Below are positions 26,399 through 36,872 of a stretch of DNA of 64,000 nt, piece by piece (positions within the stretch are counted from its first letter, which is position 1; every line of letters begins with the position of its first letter). The translations under genes were made by a program, and so were the position numbers. The notes under the pieces were generated by a model. It did no database searches. It was not told the DNA's origin and was given only the letters and a program-made list of their open reading frames with translations. Origin of the DNA: Microbacterium schleiferi (GTDB lineage: Bacteria; Actinomycetota; Actinomycetes; Actinomycetales; Microbacteriaceae); the NCBI RefSeq assembly GCF_015565955.1, contig NZ_CP064760.1:2108001-2172000 (forward strand), written 5' to 3'.

Positions 26399-26415
26399 GC
26401 GGGCTTACTGCCCGC
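26399..26415. terminator. Short hairpin between crtEb and UPF0182 stops
   Basis: GCGGGC (26399-26404) and GCCCGC (26410-26415) around loop TTACT, which includes the UPF0182 stop codon. It is the only stem in the tiny convergent gap. The 6-bp stem is weak and no T-run follows. Confidence 0.35.
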
Positions 26416-29325
26416 CCAGGGCGATGAGCTGTTCCACCGCCGCTGTCAGCCGCGCGTCGGCCTCAGCGAACGCCGTCAGGTCGCCCGCCTTCAGGGCCGC
26501 GTCACGGTCCAGCATCGCCTGCTGAGCCTCCTGCAGCGCGGCGTCGTAGGCGTCGGTCGGCGTCGTCGGTTCGGTCGGCGTCGTGGTCTCGGTCGGCGTC
26601 GGGGCAGGCGTCGGCTCCGTCGTGGCACCCGGAGTGGGCGTCACGTCGTTGTCGCCGCCGGCGGCACCGGCGTCTCCGCCGAACAGCGCATCCAGAGCCT
26701 CGGTGAGAGTGTCTTCGAACGCGATGTCGTTACCGAACGAAACGAGGACCTTCTGAAGAGTCGGCAGCTTCGTGGCTCCCGAGGACTGCACGAACACCGG
26801 CTGCACGTAAAGCAGGCCGCCACCCACGGGGAGTGTGAGCAGGTTGCCGTTGAGCACGTCGGACTGCCCCTGCTTCAGCAGGTTGATCTGCGACGAGATC
26901 AACGGGTCGGCGTTGAAGGTGTTCTGCACCTGTCCGGGACCGGGAACCGTCGTATCGGCCGAGATGACGAGCATCCGCAGCTTCCCGTAATCGTCCCGCG
27001 GCGTGCCTGCGACATCACCCGCGTTCGAGTCGACCGCCAGGTAGCCCATCAGGACATTTCGGGCGTTACCCGCCTCGGACGAGGGGATGAAGGTCGTGAA
27101 CATCGAGTACGTCGGCGACGTCTGACCCGGCATCTGCATGCTCAGGTAATACGGCGGCTGCAGTTCGGAGTCGTTCTGCGGGTCGTTCGGCGTCTCCCAC
27201 GCGTTGTCGCGCTGGTAGAACGACTGCGCGTCGCTCACGTGGTAGACCCGAGGACCGCACGCTGCACCTTGAAGAGGTCGGTGGGGTACCGCACGTGGCT
27301 CATGAGGTCTGCCGACATCTCCGAGACCGGCTTGAGCGTCGACGGGTACACCTTCTGCCACGTCTGCAACACGGGGTCGGTCTCGTCCCACGCGTAAAGG
27401 GTCACCTTGCCGTCGTAGGCGTCGACCGTGGCCTTCACCGAGTTGCGGATGTAGTTGATGTTGTCGAGGCCGAACCGCTGCTGCGCGGTGTTCGAATCCG
27501 AGATCGCCTCCTGCAGGCTCACCGTCGAGGAGTAGGGGTAGTTCGCGCTCCGGGTGTACCCGTCGATGATCCACACGATGCGGCCGTCGACGACGCTCGG
27601 ATACGGGTCGGAGTCCAGTTGCAGGTACGGGGCAACCTTCTGCACGCGCATCGCGGGGTCCCGGTCGTAGAGGATCTGCGACTCGTCGTTGATGTCGTCG
27701 GAGAACAGGATCTGCTCCGACTGGAACTTGAGTGCGTAGATGAGGCGGCTGAACACGTTCCCGACACTCGGTCCGCCGTTGCCTTCGAACGTCGTCTTGG
27801 TCTCGCTCGCGCCGTCGGCGCCGGTCGGGTAGTCCAACTCGATCGGGGCGGTGCCCGCGGGGGCTCCCACGATGGAGTACTGCGGCGACATCTCCCCGAA
27901 GTACACGCGGGGTTCGAAGTCCTCCTGATCGGAGAGGAACCCCGACGCCGGGATGCCGCGCTCGAGGAAGACCGGCTCACCGTCCGTGGTGCGGTCGTTG
28001 CCCTTGGCGACGACGAGCCCATACCCGTGGGTGTAGATCAAGCTCGTGTTCTGCCAGGTCTGCGCTGCAGCATCCAGCTGGTCAACGTCGAGCTCCCGCA
28101 CCGAGACGATCGTGTCCTGAGACTCGCCATCGACCTCGTACCGGTCGACGTCGAGCGGATTGTGGAACTGGTAGTACGCACGGTACTGCTCGAGCTGTCG
28201 CACGGTCGGGGGGATGATGGCGGGATCCATGATGCGGATCTGCGCGGTCGTGGCCGCGTCCGACCGCAACTGGCCCTCCTCGGCATCCGTCGCCGCCGAG
28301 AAGTCCATCTGCTCCAGGCCACTCACTCCGTAGGCAGCCTTCGTGGCGTCGATGTTGTACTGGTAGTACTGCGACTCGTAGTTGATCTTGTTCGGCGTGA
28401 CCTGGAAGGTGTTGACGACCCACGGGTATCCGACACCGACCACGACTGTCGCGACAACGAGCACCGCGGTTGCCACCAGCGGGTAGCGCCAGCGTCCGAT
28501 GATGGCGGTCACGAAGAACAGCAGCGCGACGACGATCGCGCTGATGGCCAGGATCGACAGACCCGGGATGACGGCGTTTGCGCTCGTGTAAGCGGGTCCG
28601 GTGATGCGGTCGTCGTTCTGGACCATCAGCAGGTAGCGGTCGAGCCAGAGGCTGGCGCCTTGGACCAGGACGTACAGGCCCGCGATGACGGCGATCTGGA
28701 TGCGCGCGGCCTTGGAGATGCGCAGTTCACGCTGCCCGACGCGCACCGAGCCGTAGAGGTAGGACACGACGACGGTCACGAGCAGGCTCACCAGCAGGAC
28801 TGCCGAGACGAAGCCGAGCAGTGCGCTGTAGAACGGCATCGCGAACATGTAGAAGCCGGTGTCGAGGTTGAAGATCGGATCCGTGACATCCGTGGTCACC
28901 CCGTTGAGCCACAGCCACGTCGTCTGCCACTGCGTGGATGCCGCGAACCCGGCGAAGAAGCCGAAGAAGACGGGGATTCCCCACATAGCGAGTCGGCGAA
29001 GCGGCTCGACGACCTCCTGGTACCGATCCAGCTGGGAGCTGAGGCGCACATAGACCGGGCGCAGCCGGTAGGCGAGCTGGATGGCGACCCAGACCGGAAC
29101 TGCCATCCCCAAGAACCCGACGACGAACATGATCACGCGGGCGACCCACTGCGTGAGCAGGACCTCCTGGAAACCAAGCTGTTCGTACCACAGCCAGTCG
29201 GCGTACAGGCTCGCGAAGATGAAGAAGCCGACGACGAGCGCGGCGATGATCGCGAGGGAGATGGCGAGGATGCGGCGGGACGGCGAAGGCGTGGCCCTGT
29301 TCGGCGCTGAGGTCGTGGTCACCAT
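26405..29325 (-). CDS. UPF0182 family large membrane protein, frame interrupted as sequenced
   Basis: Conserved actinobacterial protein of unknown role. The N-terminal ~320 residues contain about seven membrane helices (VGFFIFASLYADWLWYEQLG near residue 40), followed by a large extracellular domain and a Thr/Pro-rich tail (PTPTETTTPTEPTTPTD). At 27247-27249 the frame breaks after FKVQRAVLG; one added base joins it to YHVSDAQSFYQRDNAWE. The repaired length, 973 residues, is normal for the family. The PDZ protease gene is next on the same strand, as in mycobacteria. Confidence 0.9.
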
Positions 29326-29415
29326 TTCATCCTAGGTGGCTGCTTCTGAGCGATCGCCGTGCAGATGCCCTGATCGTGTTCGCCCTCAGCGACCACGCCG
29401 GCGCGAACCGGTCGT

Positions 29416-30533
29416 TCAGCCGCACGTCGGCAGCTGCGACACGTCGCCGCCCGAGCTGATGACGTCGAGGGCCGTCAGTGCATCATCGAGGGTCGCGACC
29501 GAGAAGACCTCGAGGTCGCCGGGAATCTCACCCACGACCTCCGGACAGTTGGCAGCCGGCGCCAGGAAGTAGTCGGCGTCTGCACGGGAGGCGCCCCACA
29601 GCTTCTGCTGGATGCCGCCGATCGGCCCGACAGTCCCGTCGGCGGTGATCGTGCCCGTGCCGGCGACGTTCTGACCGCCGTTGAGATTTCCCGGGGTCAG
29701 GGTGTCCATGATCCCGAGCGCGAACATCATGCCCGCACTCGGGCCCCCGACGTTGTTGAGCTGGATCGTGACATCAATCGGGAAGTCGTAGTTGGTGATG
29801 AGCGTGATCCCGATGATCCACAGCGTCTGCCCATCCACGGTGGTGGCAGCCGGCGTGACCTCGACCGTCATCGGTTCGCCGTCGCGCAGGATGTCAAGAC
29901 TCAGCGGACCGCCCTCGCTCAGCTGGACCTGCTCGCGCAGCGCCGAGGCATCCGTGACCGGATCGCCGTCGGCGCGCAGGACGACATCGCCTTCCTCCAG
30001 GATTCCGCGTGCTGCAGCATCCTCGCCGACGGAGACGACCGTGACCTGCGTCCCGACGTCGTAGCCGAGCTCGGTCAGCGCGGCAGCCGTCGCCTCCTCC
30101 TGGGAGTCGACCATGAGCGCGGCGGATTGCTCGCTGCGCTGCTCGCTGGTCTGACCGTCCGGAAAGACCGCGTCGATCGGCACGACGGCGCGCGAGGGGT
30201 CGAACCAGGCGACCGCGAGATCGAACCACGAGGGTGGACGCTCGCGGCTTCCCGCGATCTGAACAGTCAGCAGATCCAGGGCACCGGAGGTCGGATAGGT
30301 CTCGGCACCCGAGACCTCGATGAGCGGAACATCCTCACCATCGCTCGTGGTGACGGTGCCGAGGGTGTTGTACACCGGGCCGGGAAGCTGAATGACATAG
30401 GCGGTCGGCAGAAACGACATCGCCAGCAGTGCAAGCAGTGCGACCACCAGCGCCCCCAGGCCCAGGCGCGTCCGGCGGCTGATGGGGGCCGCCGGGCAGG
30501 CGTCACCGATACGTTCTCGTCGAACAGCGCCAC
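29416..30533 (-). CDS. PDZ domain / Lon-like membrane protease (YlbL family), frame interrupted near start
   Basis: Membrane-anchored protease with one N-terminal helix (VVALLALLAMSFLPTAYVIQ), a PDZ domain (GILEEGDVVLRADG) and a C-terminal Lon-type catalytic domain with Ser in GGPSAGMMFALGI and Lys in GGIQQKLWGA. It likely cuts envelope proteins from the outside. GTG 30533 preceded by GAGAGG opens the gene (ALFDENVSVTPA), but the frame must shift at the run 30494-30496 to reach APISRRTRLGLGALVVALL. Repaired length is 372 residues. An internal GTG near 30447 gives a shorter product without the shift. Confidence 0.9.
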
Positions 30534-30654
30534 GTCATCCTCTCGGCCGTCGTTCGCGACCGGCGTAAGGCGATTCAGGTGGGGCCCACGGGTGCGATCA
30601 ATCGTGCGACTAGCGTAGATGCCAACCTCAAGAACCGGCTGAAAGGCGGCACCC

Positions 30655-32082
30655 GTGGCTGACGACGACCGGAACCCCGACGACGACCTGCCCGAACTGT
30701 TCCGACAGCTGTTCGGCCAGGCCGGCATGGGCGGCGAACAGCTCGCCGAACTGCAGAAGATGGGGTTCGACCCCGCCATGATCCAGCGGGCGATGCAGCA
30801 GTTGCAGGGCGCGATGGCGTCGGCCGGCGAGGGCGGAATCTCCTGGGATGCCGCCACGACGCAGGCGCTGCACATCGCGAACAAGGACGGCGCGGGTATC
30901 ACCGCCGCCGACCGGTCGGCAGCTGACGACGCGTTCACGCTGGCTGCCCTGTGGCTCGGAGAGGCCACGACGATCTCCGATCTTCCGGGTCCGGGCGTGA
31001 CGATGACACGTGGTGGATGGGTCGAGGCCACCCTGCCGGTGTGGCAGGAGCTCGCGGAGCCGGTCGCGACGAGCATCGCGGATGCCTTCACCACGGCGCT
31101 GCAGGAGCAGTCGCCCCCTGAGATGCAGCAGATGATCGCCGGAGCCGGGCGGGTCATGCGCACCATCGGCGGTTCCCTCTTCGCCGCGCAGCTCGGGACG
31201 GTGGTCGGAAACCTCTCGACCGAGGTCGTCAGCGGCGGCGATGTCGGCATCCCGTTGCTCCCCGATGGCCAGGCCGCCGTCGTGCCCCAGAACTACGCGC
31301 AGCTGGCCAAGGATCTCGAGATCCCCGACGACCAGTTCGCCCTGTACATCGCGACCCGAGAACTGGCGCACGCACGCCTGTTCCGTCACGCACGGTGGCT
31401 GAGGCTGCACGTGCTCTCGCAGGTGTCGGACTTCGCCCGCGGGGTGCGTGTCGACACCGGAGCGCTCGAGGAACTCGCGGGTCGGTTCGACCCGCAGCAT
31501 CCGGAGGAGCTTCGCGAGGCGCTGGAAAGCGGAGCGTTGCTGCCGGAGCGGTCCGAATCGCAACAGGCGGCCCTGGCTCGGCTCGAGACGACCCTCGCGA
31601 CGATCGAGGGCTGGGTCGATGTCGTGACCGCGCAGGCCACGACCCGGCTCCCTGCCGCGGATCGCATTGCCGAGACCGTGCGCCGCAGGCGCGCCGTCGG
31701 CGGGCCGGCCGAGCAGGCGCTCGGGACTCTCGTGGGACTCGAGCTTCGTCCCCGCCGAATCCGTGAGGCAGCCAGCATGTGGCGAGCGATCACGGATGCC
31801 GTGGGCGTCGACGCGCGTGACGAGCTGTGGGACTCCCCCGATCTCGTGCCCACGGCCGCCGACATCGACGATCCGAGCGCTCTGATTGCGCGTCTTGAGG
31901 CACACGCCCGCGGCGAAGAGCCCGCGCAGGACGAGTTTGACGATGCTCTCGCGCGGCTGCTGTCGGGCGAAGACATCGGCGGCGCGCCATCCGACGGCCC
32001 GGCCGACGAGGACGGCCCTGATACGAACAGCTCTGACACGGAAGGCCCTGATACGGACGGGCCTGACGAGCGACCCGTCTGA
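30655..32082 (+). CDS. Zinc-dependent metalloprotease-like protein (Zincin_2 family)
   Basis: 475 residues, an actinobacterial family of predicted zincins, with start GTG 30655. The N-terminus (ELFRQLFGQAGMGGEQLAEL) and central LFAAQLGTVVGNLSTEV are family features. The putative active-site region is ATRELAHARLFRHARWLR, with an ExxH and further His residues instead of a plain HExxH. The last 50 residues are Asp/Gly/Pro repeats (GPDTDGPDE). Divergent from the PDZ protease; the same pair is adjacent in mycobacteria. The protease activity is predicted by family, not proven here. Confidence 0.88.
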   Translation: MADDDRNPDDDLPELFRQLFGQAGMGGEQLAELQKMGFDPAMIQRAMQQLQGAMASAGEGGISWDAATTQALHIANKDGAGITAADRSAADDAFTLAALWLGEATTISDLPGPGVTMTRGGWVEATLPVWQELAEPVATSIADAFTTALQEQSPPEMQQMIAGAGRVMRTIGGSLFAAQLGTVVGNLSTEVVSGGDVGIPLLPDGQAAVVPQNYAQLAKDLEIPDDQFALYIATRELAHARLFRHARWLRLHVLSQVSDFARGVRVDTGALEELAGRFDPQHPEELREALESGALLPERSESQQAALARLETTLATIEGWVDVVTAQATTRLPAADRIAETVRRRRAVGGPAEQALGTLVGLELRPRRIREAASMWRAITDAVGVDARDELWDSPDLVPTAADIDDPSALIARLEAHARGEEPAQDEFDDALARLLSGEDIGGAPSDGPADEDGPDTNSSDTEGPDTDGPDERPV

Positions 32083-32196
32083 GTCTCCTCGCAGCTTACG
32101 CCCGCCCGCTCCTCCCCAGCCTCCCGTCGCAGGCAGTGCCCGCGCTTCTGTGGACAGAGACCAACCGGCGCCGTGCTCGCGCAGCACAATCGGGGC

Positions 32197-33015
32197 ATGC
32201 TCCGCATCGACCCCGCCCATCCGCCGCTGTGGCGGACCCCGACGACGCTCCAGTTCGGCAGGAGTGATCGTGCACGGCTCGAGGACCCCGCCCTGTGGCA
32301 GCTCCAGGTCATCCGCGAGCTGTCGAAGGGGGTAGCTGAGGTCGGTGTGACAGCCCTCGCGCGATCTCTCGGTGTCGCGGCTGTCGACGTCGATGCACTG
32401 ATCGCGACGCTGAGCCCCGTGATCGTCAGCACCGGGAGGGTCCTGCGTGTCGCGGTGGAGGTCGTGGATGATCCGGCGGCCCGCTACGGTGCGCGCATCC
32501 GCGACGGGCTGCGCGATGTCGGACTCGATGCCTCGCTGGCCGACGCACCGGAACCGGACGCGGTCGTCCTGGTGGCTGCGCAGGCGCTGCATCCGCGGCG
32601 CGGAGCGGCATGGATGCGCGAGGATATCCCGCACGTCGGAATCGTCCTGGGTGCGGGCGAGGCAGAGGTCGGCCCCCTCGTGCTTCCGGGTCAGAGCGCA
32701 TGCCTGAGCTGCGTGGCGGCGCACGAGCGGGATCGGGATCCGGCGTGGCCTCTGGTGACGGCGCAGCTGATCGGGCGGGAAGACCCCGTGGGACCCGCGG
32801 GGCTTGCCGCCGAAGCGGCGCTGCACGCGGGCAGGCTTCTGCTGACCGGTCGGGGCGGACTCAGCCTGCGGCTGACGCTGGCTACCGGCGCCGAGCACCG
32901 GCACTGGGAGCGGCATCCCGAGTGCTCGTGCGAATCTCCTGGAGGAATCGTGACGGCGAACGTCCGCGCGAGCCGGCCGACCACGACAGAGACAGCGATC
33001 GCCGTGCCCGCGTAA
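32197..33015 (+). CDS. ThiF/cyclodehydratase-like protein of unknown function
   Basis: 272 residues. The N-terminal half resembles a winged helix ([19 protein letters not shown]), and the second half a degenerate E1-like/leader-binding fold: [17 protein letters not shown], then [19 protein letters not shown] with a CxxC and a late HPECSC, together a probable zinc site. A glycine-rich ATP loop is not evident, so adenylation activity is doubtful. I chose ATG 32197. Mycobacteria carry a like gene between the zincin and uvrD2. Its last ~44 codons overlap the uvrD2 3' end on the other strand; conserved sequence stops near the CSC motif. Confidence 0.72.
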   Translation: MLRIDPAHPPLWRTPTTLQFGRSDRARLEDPALWQLQVIRELSKGVAEVGVTALARSLGVAAVDVDALIATLSPVIVSTGRVLRVAVEVVDDPAARYGARIRDGLRDVGLDASLADAPEPDAVVLVAAQALHPRRGAAWMREDIPHVGIVLGAGEAEVGPLVLPGQSACLSCVAAHERDRDPAWPLVTAQLIGREDPVGPAGLAAEAALHAGRLLLTGRGGLSLRLTLATGAEHRHWERHPECSCESPGGIVTANVRASRPTTTETAIAVPA

Positions 33016-34580
33016 TACCGACGTAGGCGAGGCGGCGCTCCTCGTCGATCTGATCGAAGTGGGTGGCGTATGCGATCGGCAGCAGACCTTCGGCAAGGCC
33101 GACCAGGTGCACGTGGTCCCACTCCAGGCCCTTCGCGGCGTGCAGCGTCGCCAGCGTGACGGCGCGAAGAGCGGGTTCGTCCTGCGTCCGCGCGCGAGCC
33201 ATGAGGTCGTCGGTGAACGAGCGCATCGTGGTCCCGGCGGGTGCTTCCTCGGCCAGGCGCAGGATGGCCGAGCGCGCCTCCCACGATTCGCGCACCGCGC
33301 CACCGGCTGGCGGCGCCTCGTCGGTCATCCCGAGGGAGCGGAGGATGTCGCGGACGGCCTCGACGAAGCCTCGCTCCAGCGGCGCCACGGATGCTCCGCG
33401 CAGCGCCAGCACCGCCTGACGCACCTCGGGAAGGTCGAAGAACCGCTTTCCCCCGAGGACGGTGGTCGCGATACCGCCGTCGGCCAGCGCCGCCGCGAGC
33501 TCGGCCGACTGAGCTCCCGTGCGATAGAGCACCGCAATGGATGTCGCGTCGGCGCCCGCGCGAAGCTGCTCGGAGATATGGGCAGCCACCCCGCGTGCTT
33601 CATCCACCTCGTCGCGGTATGCGCTCACCGTCGGGGCCGAGGCCCCGACGCGCTCTCGGTCACGGCGGTCAATTCGACCGCTCCCGGGCGCTCTCGCATG
33701 AGGTCGTTGGCTACCGCGAGCACCGCAGCATCCGAGCGGTAGTTGCGGTGCAGCTGCACGACGCGGGCATCCTCCCAGCGGTGCGGGAAGTCGATGAGAA
33801 ATCGCGGGTCTGCGCCCGCGAAGGAGTAGATCGTCTGGCTCGCGTCGCCGACCACGCACAGGTCGCGCCGATCCCCTACCCACAGCTCGAGCAGGTGATG
33901 CTGGAGCGGGGAGACATCCTGATACTCGTCAACGGTGAAGTGGCGGTACTGCTCACGGACGGCGGCGACCACGTGCGCCTCGGTCTCCAGCATCCCGGCG
34001 CACGCGAGCAGCACGTCTTCGAAGTCCATCTGTCGTCGCTCGTCCTTGAGCGCCTCGTACGCGCGATGGAGGTCGATCACCGCACTGGCCGAGAGCCTCC
34101 CGATCGTCGCACCAGCACGTACGCGCGCATAGTCATCGATCGTGCACATCGTCACCTTGCGCCGTTCGATGTCCGCGGCGACATCGCGCAGCGTCGGCGT
34201 ATCGAGATCCCGACCAATGCCGTCCGCGGCGTGCGCAAGCACACGCACCTTGTTGTCGATGATCGCGGGGGCCGGTCGCCGGCAAGCGTCGGCCAGAAGT
34301 AGTTGAGTTGAGCCAGCGCCGCGCTATGGAAGGTGCGGGCGGCGACCCCCTCGACACCGAGGGCGCGCAACCGGCCTCGCAACTCACCGGCGGCCTTGCT
34401 GGTGAAGGTGAGAGCCATGACGCGTCCCGGCGAATACGCTCCGGTGTCGACGCCGTGCGCGATCCGGCGGGTGATCACCCGGGTCTTGCCGGTGCCCGCG
34501 CCGGCCAGCACGCAGACGGGCCCGCGCAGCGCTGTCACCGCCTCCCGCTGTTGCTCATCCAGACCGTCGAGCGCGTTCAC
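32882..34580 (-). CDS. uvrD2: UvrD2-like ATP-dependent DNA helicase, two frame breaks as sequenced
   Basis: Superfamily I 3'-5' helicase for DNA repair. Motifs in order: [10 protein letters not shown] (I), [12 protein letters not shown] (Ia), [10 protein letters not shown] (II), [15 protein letters not shown] (III), [11 protein letters not shown] (IV), [15 protein letters not shown] (V), [14 protein letters not shown] (VI). They lie in three frames, joined by one extra base at 34267-34271 and one at 33643-33646; the repaired protein is 566 residues. It ends soon after motif VI, so the HRDC domain of mycobacterial UvrD2 is absent. The GTG at 34580 overlaps the nudC stop (GTGA). Confidence 0.9.
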
Positions 34581-35485
34581 GGCTGCGCCGACCGGTACCA
34601 CTGGTCGATCAGGGTGCGAGCGATGGAGCTCGGTCCCGGAAGCTGCACATCCGCGTCCCCGGCAAGCGCTGCTCCGATCTCGGCACGATCGAACCACCGG
34701 ACCTCGATGATCTCTTCCCCGTCAGCGACGGGGCTGTCGGTGCCGGTGACAGCCGTGAAGCCGACCATCAGCGAACGCGGGTAGGGCCACGCTTGCGACC
34801 CGACGTAGCTCATGTCCTCGATGTGGACCCCCGCCTCCTCGAGCAGTTCCCGCTTCACGGCGGCTTCGAGCGATTCGCCGGCTTCGACGAACCCCGCGAA
34901 GCACGAGAAACGCCCCATTCCCCAGGCGACATGCGACCCCAACAGCAGCCGGGCTCCGGCGCGATCGGTAACGGCGACAATGACGGCTGGGTCCGTCCGG
35001 GGGAACAGGTCCTGCTCGCAGGATGCGCATCGACGGGACCACCCACCGGTCTGCACAGCGGCGACAGATCCGCACCGCGGGCAGTGAGCCGAGTCCAGCA
35101 GCCACCGCCCGAGACTGACGGCAGTGACGAATGCGTCACCGTCGGCGTCGTCGAGGTCTCCCCCGATGACGCGCAACGACCCCCAGGAGAACTGCTCATC
35201 GAGGGTCGGTGGGACCTCGCGCAGCGCGAGCACCCAGCGGTCGACGCCGTCGGGCCCGACACCGAGGAAGGCGTATTCACCGTCCGTGTTCACCAGCGCG
35301 GGATCGGCTCCTGCCCACCACTGAAGAACAGGGCGTGAGCCGTCCTCGCCGGCCACCGGGGCACTGTCGCGATGGACCAAAAGAACGAGCGCGCCGTCAT
35401 CCGGAGCCGATCCCAGCGCCGCGCGACGGTGCTCAGCGCGGTCGAATCCGCCGCGAGCCAGCGGCGGGACAGCGGAGGGGCGCAT
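34577..35485 (-). CDS. nudC: NAD(+) diphosphatase / RNA decapping hydrolase NudC
   Basis: Nudix hydrolase splitting NAD(H) and removing NAD caps from RNA. It has the zinc ribbon CPRC...CASC, the Nudix box [20 protein letters not shown] and the NudC mark [11 protein letters not shown] (family: SQPWPFP). ATG 35485 is preferred over a TTG seven codons upstream. It is followed by uvrD2 with a four-base overlap, so the two are coupled; the same pairing is seen in mycobacteria. Confidence 0.94.
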   Translation of the reverse strand: MRPSAVPPLARGGFDRAEHRRAALGSAPDDGALVLLVHRDSAPVAGEDGSRPVLQWWAGADPALVNTDGEYAFLGVGPDGVDRWVLALREVPPTLDEQFSWGSLRVIGGDLDDADGDAFVTAVSLGRWLLDSAHCPRCGSVAAVQTGGWSRRCASCEQDLFPRTDPAVIVAVTDRAGARLLLGSHVAWGMGRFSCFAGFVEAGESLEAAVKRELLEEAGVHIEDMSYVGSQAWPYPRSLMVGFTAVTGTDSPVADGEEIIEVRWFDRAEIGAALAGDADVQLPGPSSIARTLIDQWYRSAQP

Positions 35486-35553
35486 GGGAACGAGGACCTC
35501 CCTCAAGGGCGTGGCGCGACGGCTGCGGCGCCTGCCAGACCTACCCTGGGCAC

Positions 35554-36872
35554 ATGGCGCGCACCCTGTTCACTCTAGCCGCGGCTGTCTCTGCCGTCGC
35601 GCCGGATGCCGACATCGTCGCCGTCGCACCCCTGACCGAGAACGCCTCGGGTCGGGTGGATGCCGTTCGAGCGACCCTGGACACCGGCGCCCATGTCGTC
35701 ATCCGTGTGGGAACCGATCCGGAGTCGGCCGACGCCGTGCGTGCTGACGCGCGGGCGCTGCGCGCGCTCACACCGGGCGTGCGGGCGTTGCTGCCCTATG
35801 CCGCGCCCGAGCTCCTCGGAGAAGTGCCTCTGGGCGAAGACACCGCCGTGATCACGAGCTTCGTCGCCGGCTACCGCGTCGACCCGGGTGAGATCCCCGC
35901 CGGTCCGGGCGTGGCGCCGGCGCTGGCCGAAGCGCTCGCTGCCACCCATGCCCTCCCGGTGTCATGGGCACGCGAGGCAGGCCTGGTCGTCCGTTCGGCG
36001 GAGCAGGTCAGGGACGAGGTCTCGCGCCTGGTCGACCGCGCCGAACACACCAAGCGGATGCCGCGCTCCCTCGTGTCCCGGTGGCGCCGGGCGATCGCCG
36101 ACGACGACCTGTGGCGCTTCGAACCGACGGTGGTCTTGGGCGGGGCATCCTCATCCAGCTTCTTCCTCGATGATCCGGGCGGCGTTCCCACGGTCGTCGG
36201 CGTCGTCGATTGGCATGCCGTCGCCGTCGGCGATCCGGCCATCGACCTGCAGTGGCTTGCCTCGGCACCGGCAGCTGCGGTCGACGTTCTGAACGCGTAC
36301 GTGGCCGCCAGCAGCCGCGCCGCCGACGGCCTGCTGCGCTCCCGTGCTCGACTGCACGCCGAGCTCGAGTTCGCCGCCTGGCTCGTGCACGGTCACGACA
36401 CGGATGACCGCGCGATCATGGCTGACGCCGAGTCGCTGTTGTCGTCGCTTGCCGACACTGTCGGCGCCGAAGACCTCGTCGTCCGCGTCGCGTCGGGCAT
36501 GGATGACGCGATGGCGGTGCTCGACAGTGTGCCCGACACCTCCTCGACGCTGACCGACGCGGCGATGCAGCCCGCGGATACGTCGATGCACACCGACGCC
36601 TACGACCCCGAGGAGTTGGCGACCTGGCTTCCTGCCCGGAAGAGAGCTCGCGCGAGGACTCCTCGGACGGCCCCGATCCAGAGGCCGAGCCGCCGGTCGC
36701 CGACGAACCCACCGGGGCTGACGCCTCGTCCGACCTGGTCACCGCGCCGATCATTCTGCCCGCGGCCGGCGGAGAGACACTCACCGCGTCCGAGGACGGC
36801 TCCGACGCGGATGAACCCGCGCGGGCCGCCCGCGCAGCGTTCCAGAGGTGGGCGAGCTCGGGTTCCGAGTAG
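35554..36872 (+). CDS. Aminoglycoside/macrolide phosphotransferase-fold protein lacking the catalytic HGD motif
   Basis: APH-type kinase fold: N-lobe VVIRVGTDPESADAVRADA, C-lobe with GVVDWHAVAVGDPAIDL holding the metal-binding Asp. The catalytic loop that should read HGDxxxxN is LGGASSSSF (195-203): catalytic Asp is Gly and the Asn is Ser, so phosphotransfer is doubtful. After residue ~360 the frame as sequenced turns Arg/Pro-rich and runs to 37104. One added base at 36635-36637 instead gives an acidic tail ending AFQRWASSGSE with a stop at 36870-36872 (439 residues). That tail is antisense to the adnB 3' end. Divergent from nudC. Confidence 0.75.

Noticed and set aside
27295..29310. 671-codon open frame on the + strand
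   Set aside because: Antisense to the UPF0182 gene; Asp/Arg/His-rich shadow.
30628..33303. Very long minus-strand open frame across the zincin and ThiF-like genes
   Set aside because: It has no domain of its own outside a fragment of uvrD2 read in a neighbouring frame; it shadows genes on the other strand.
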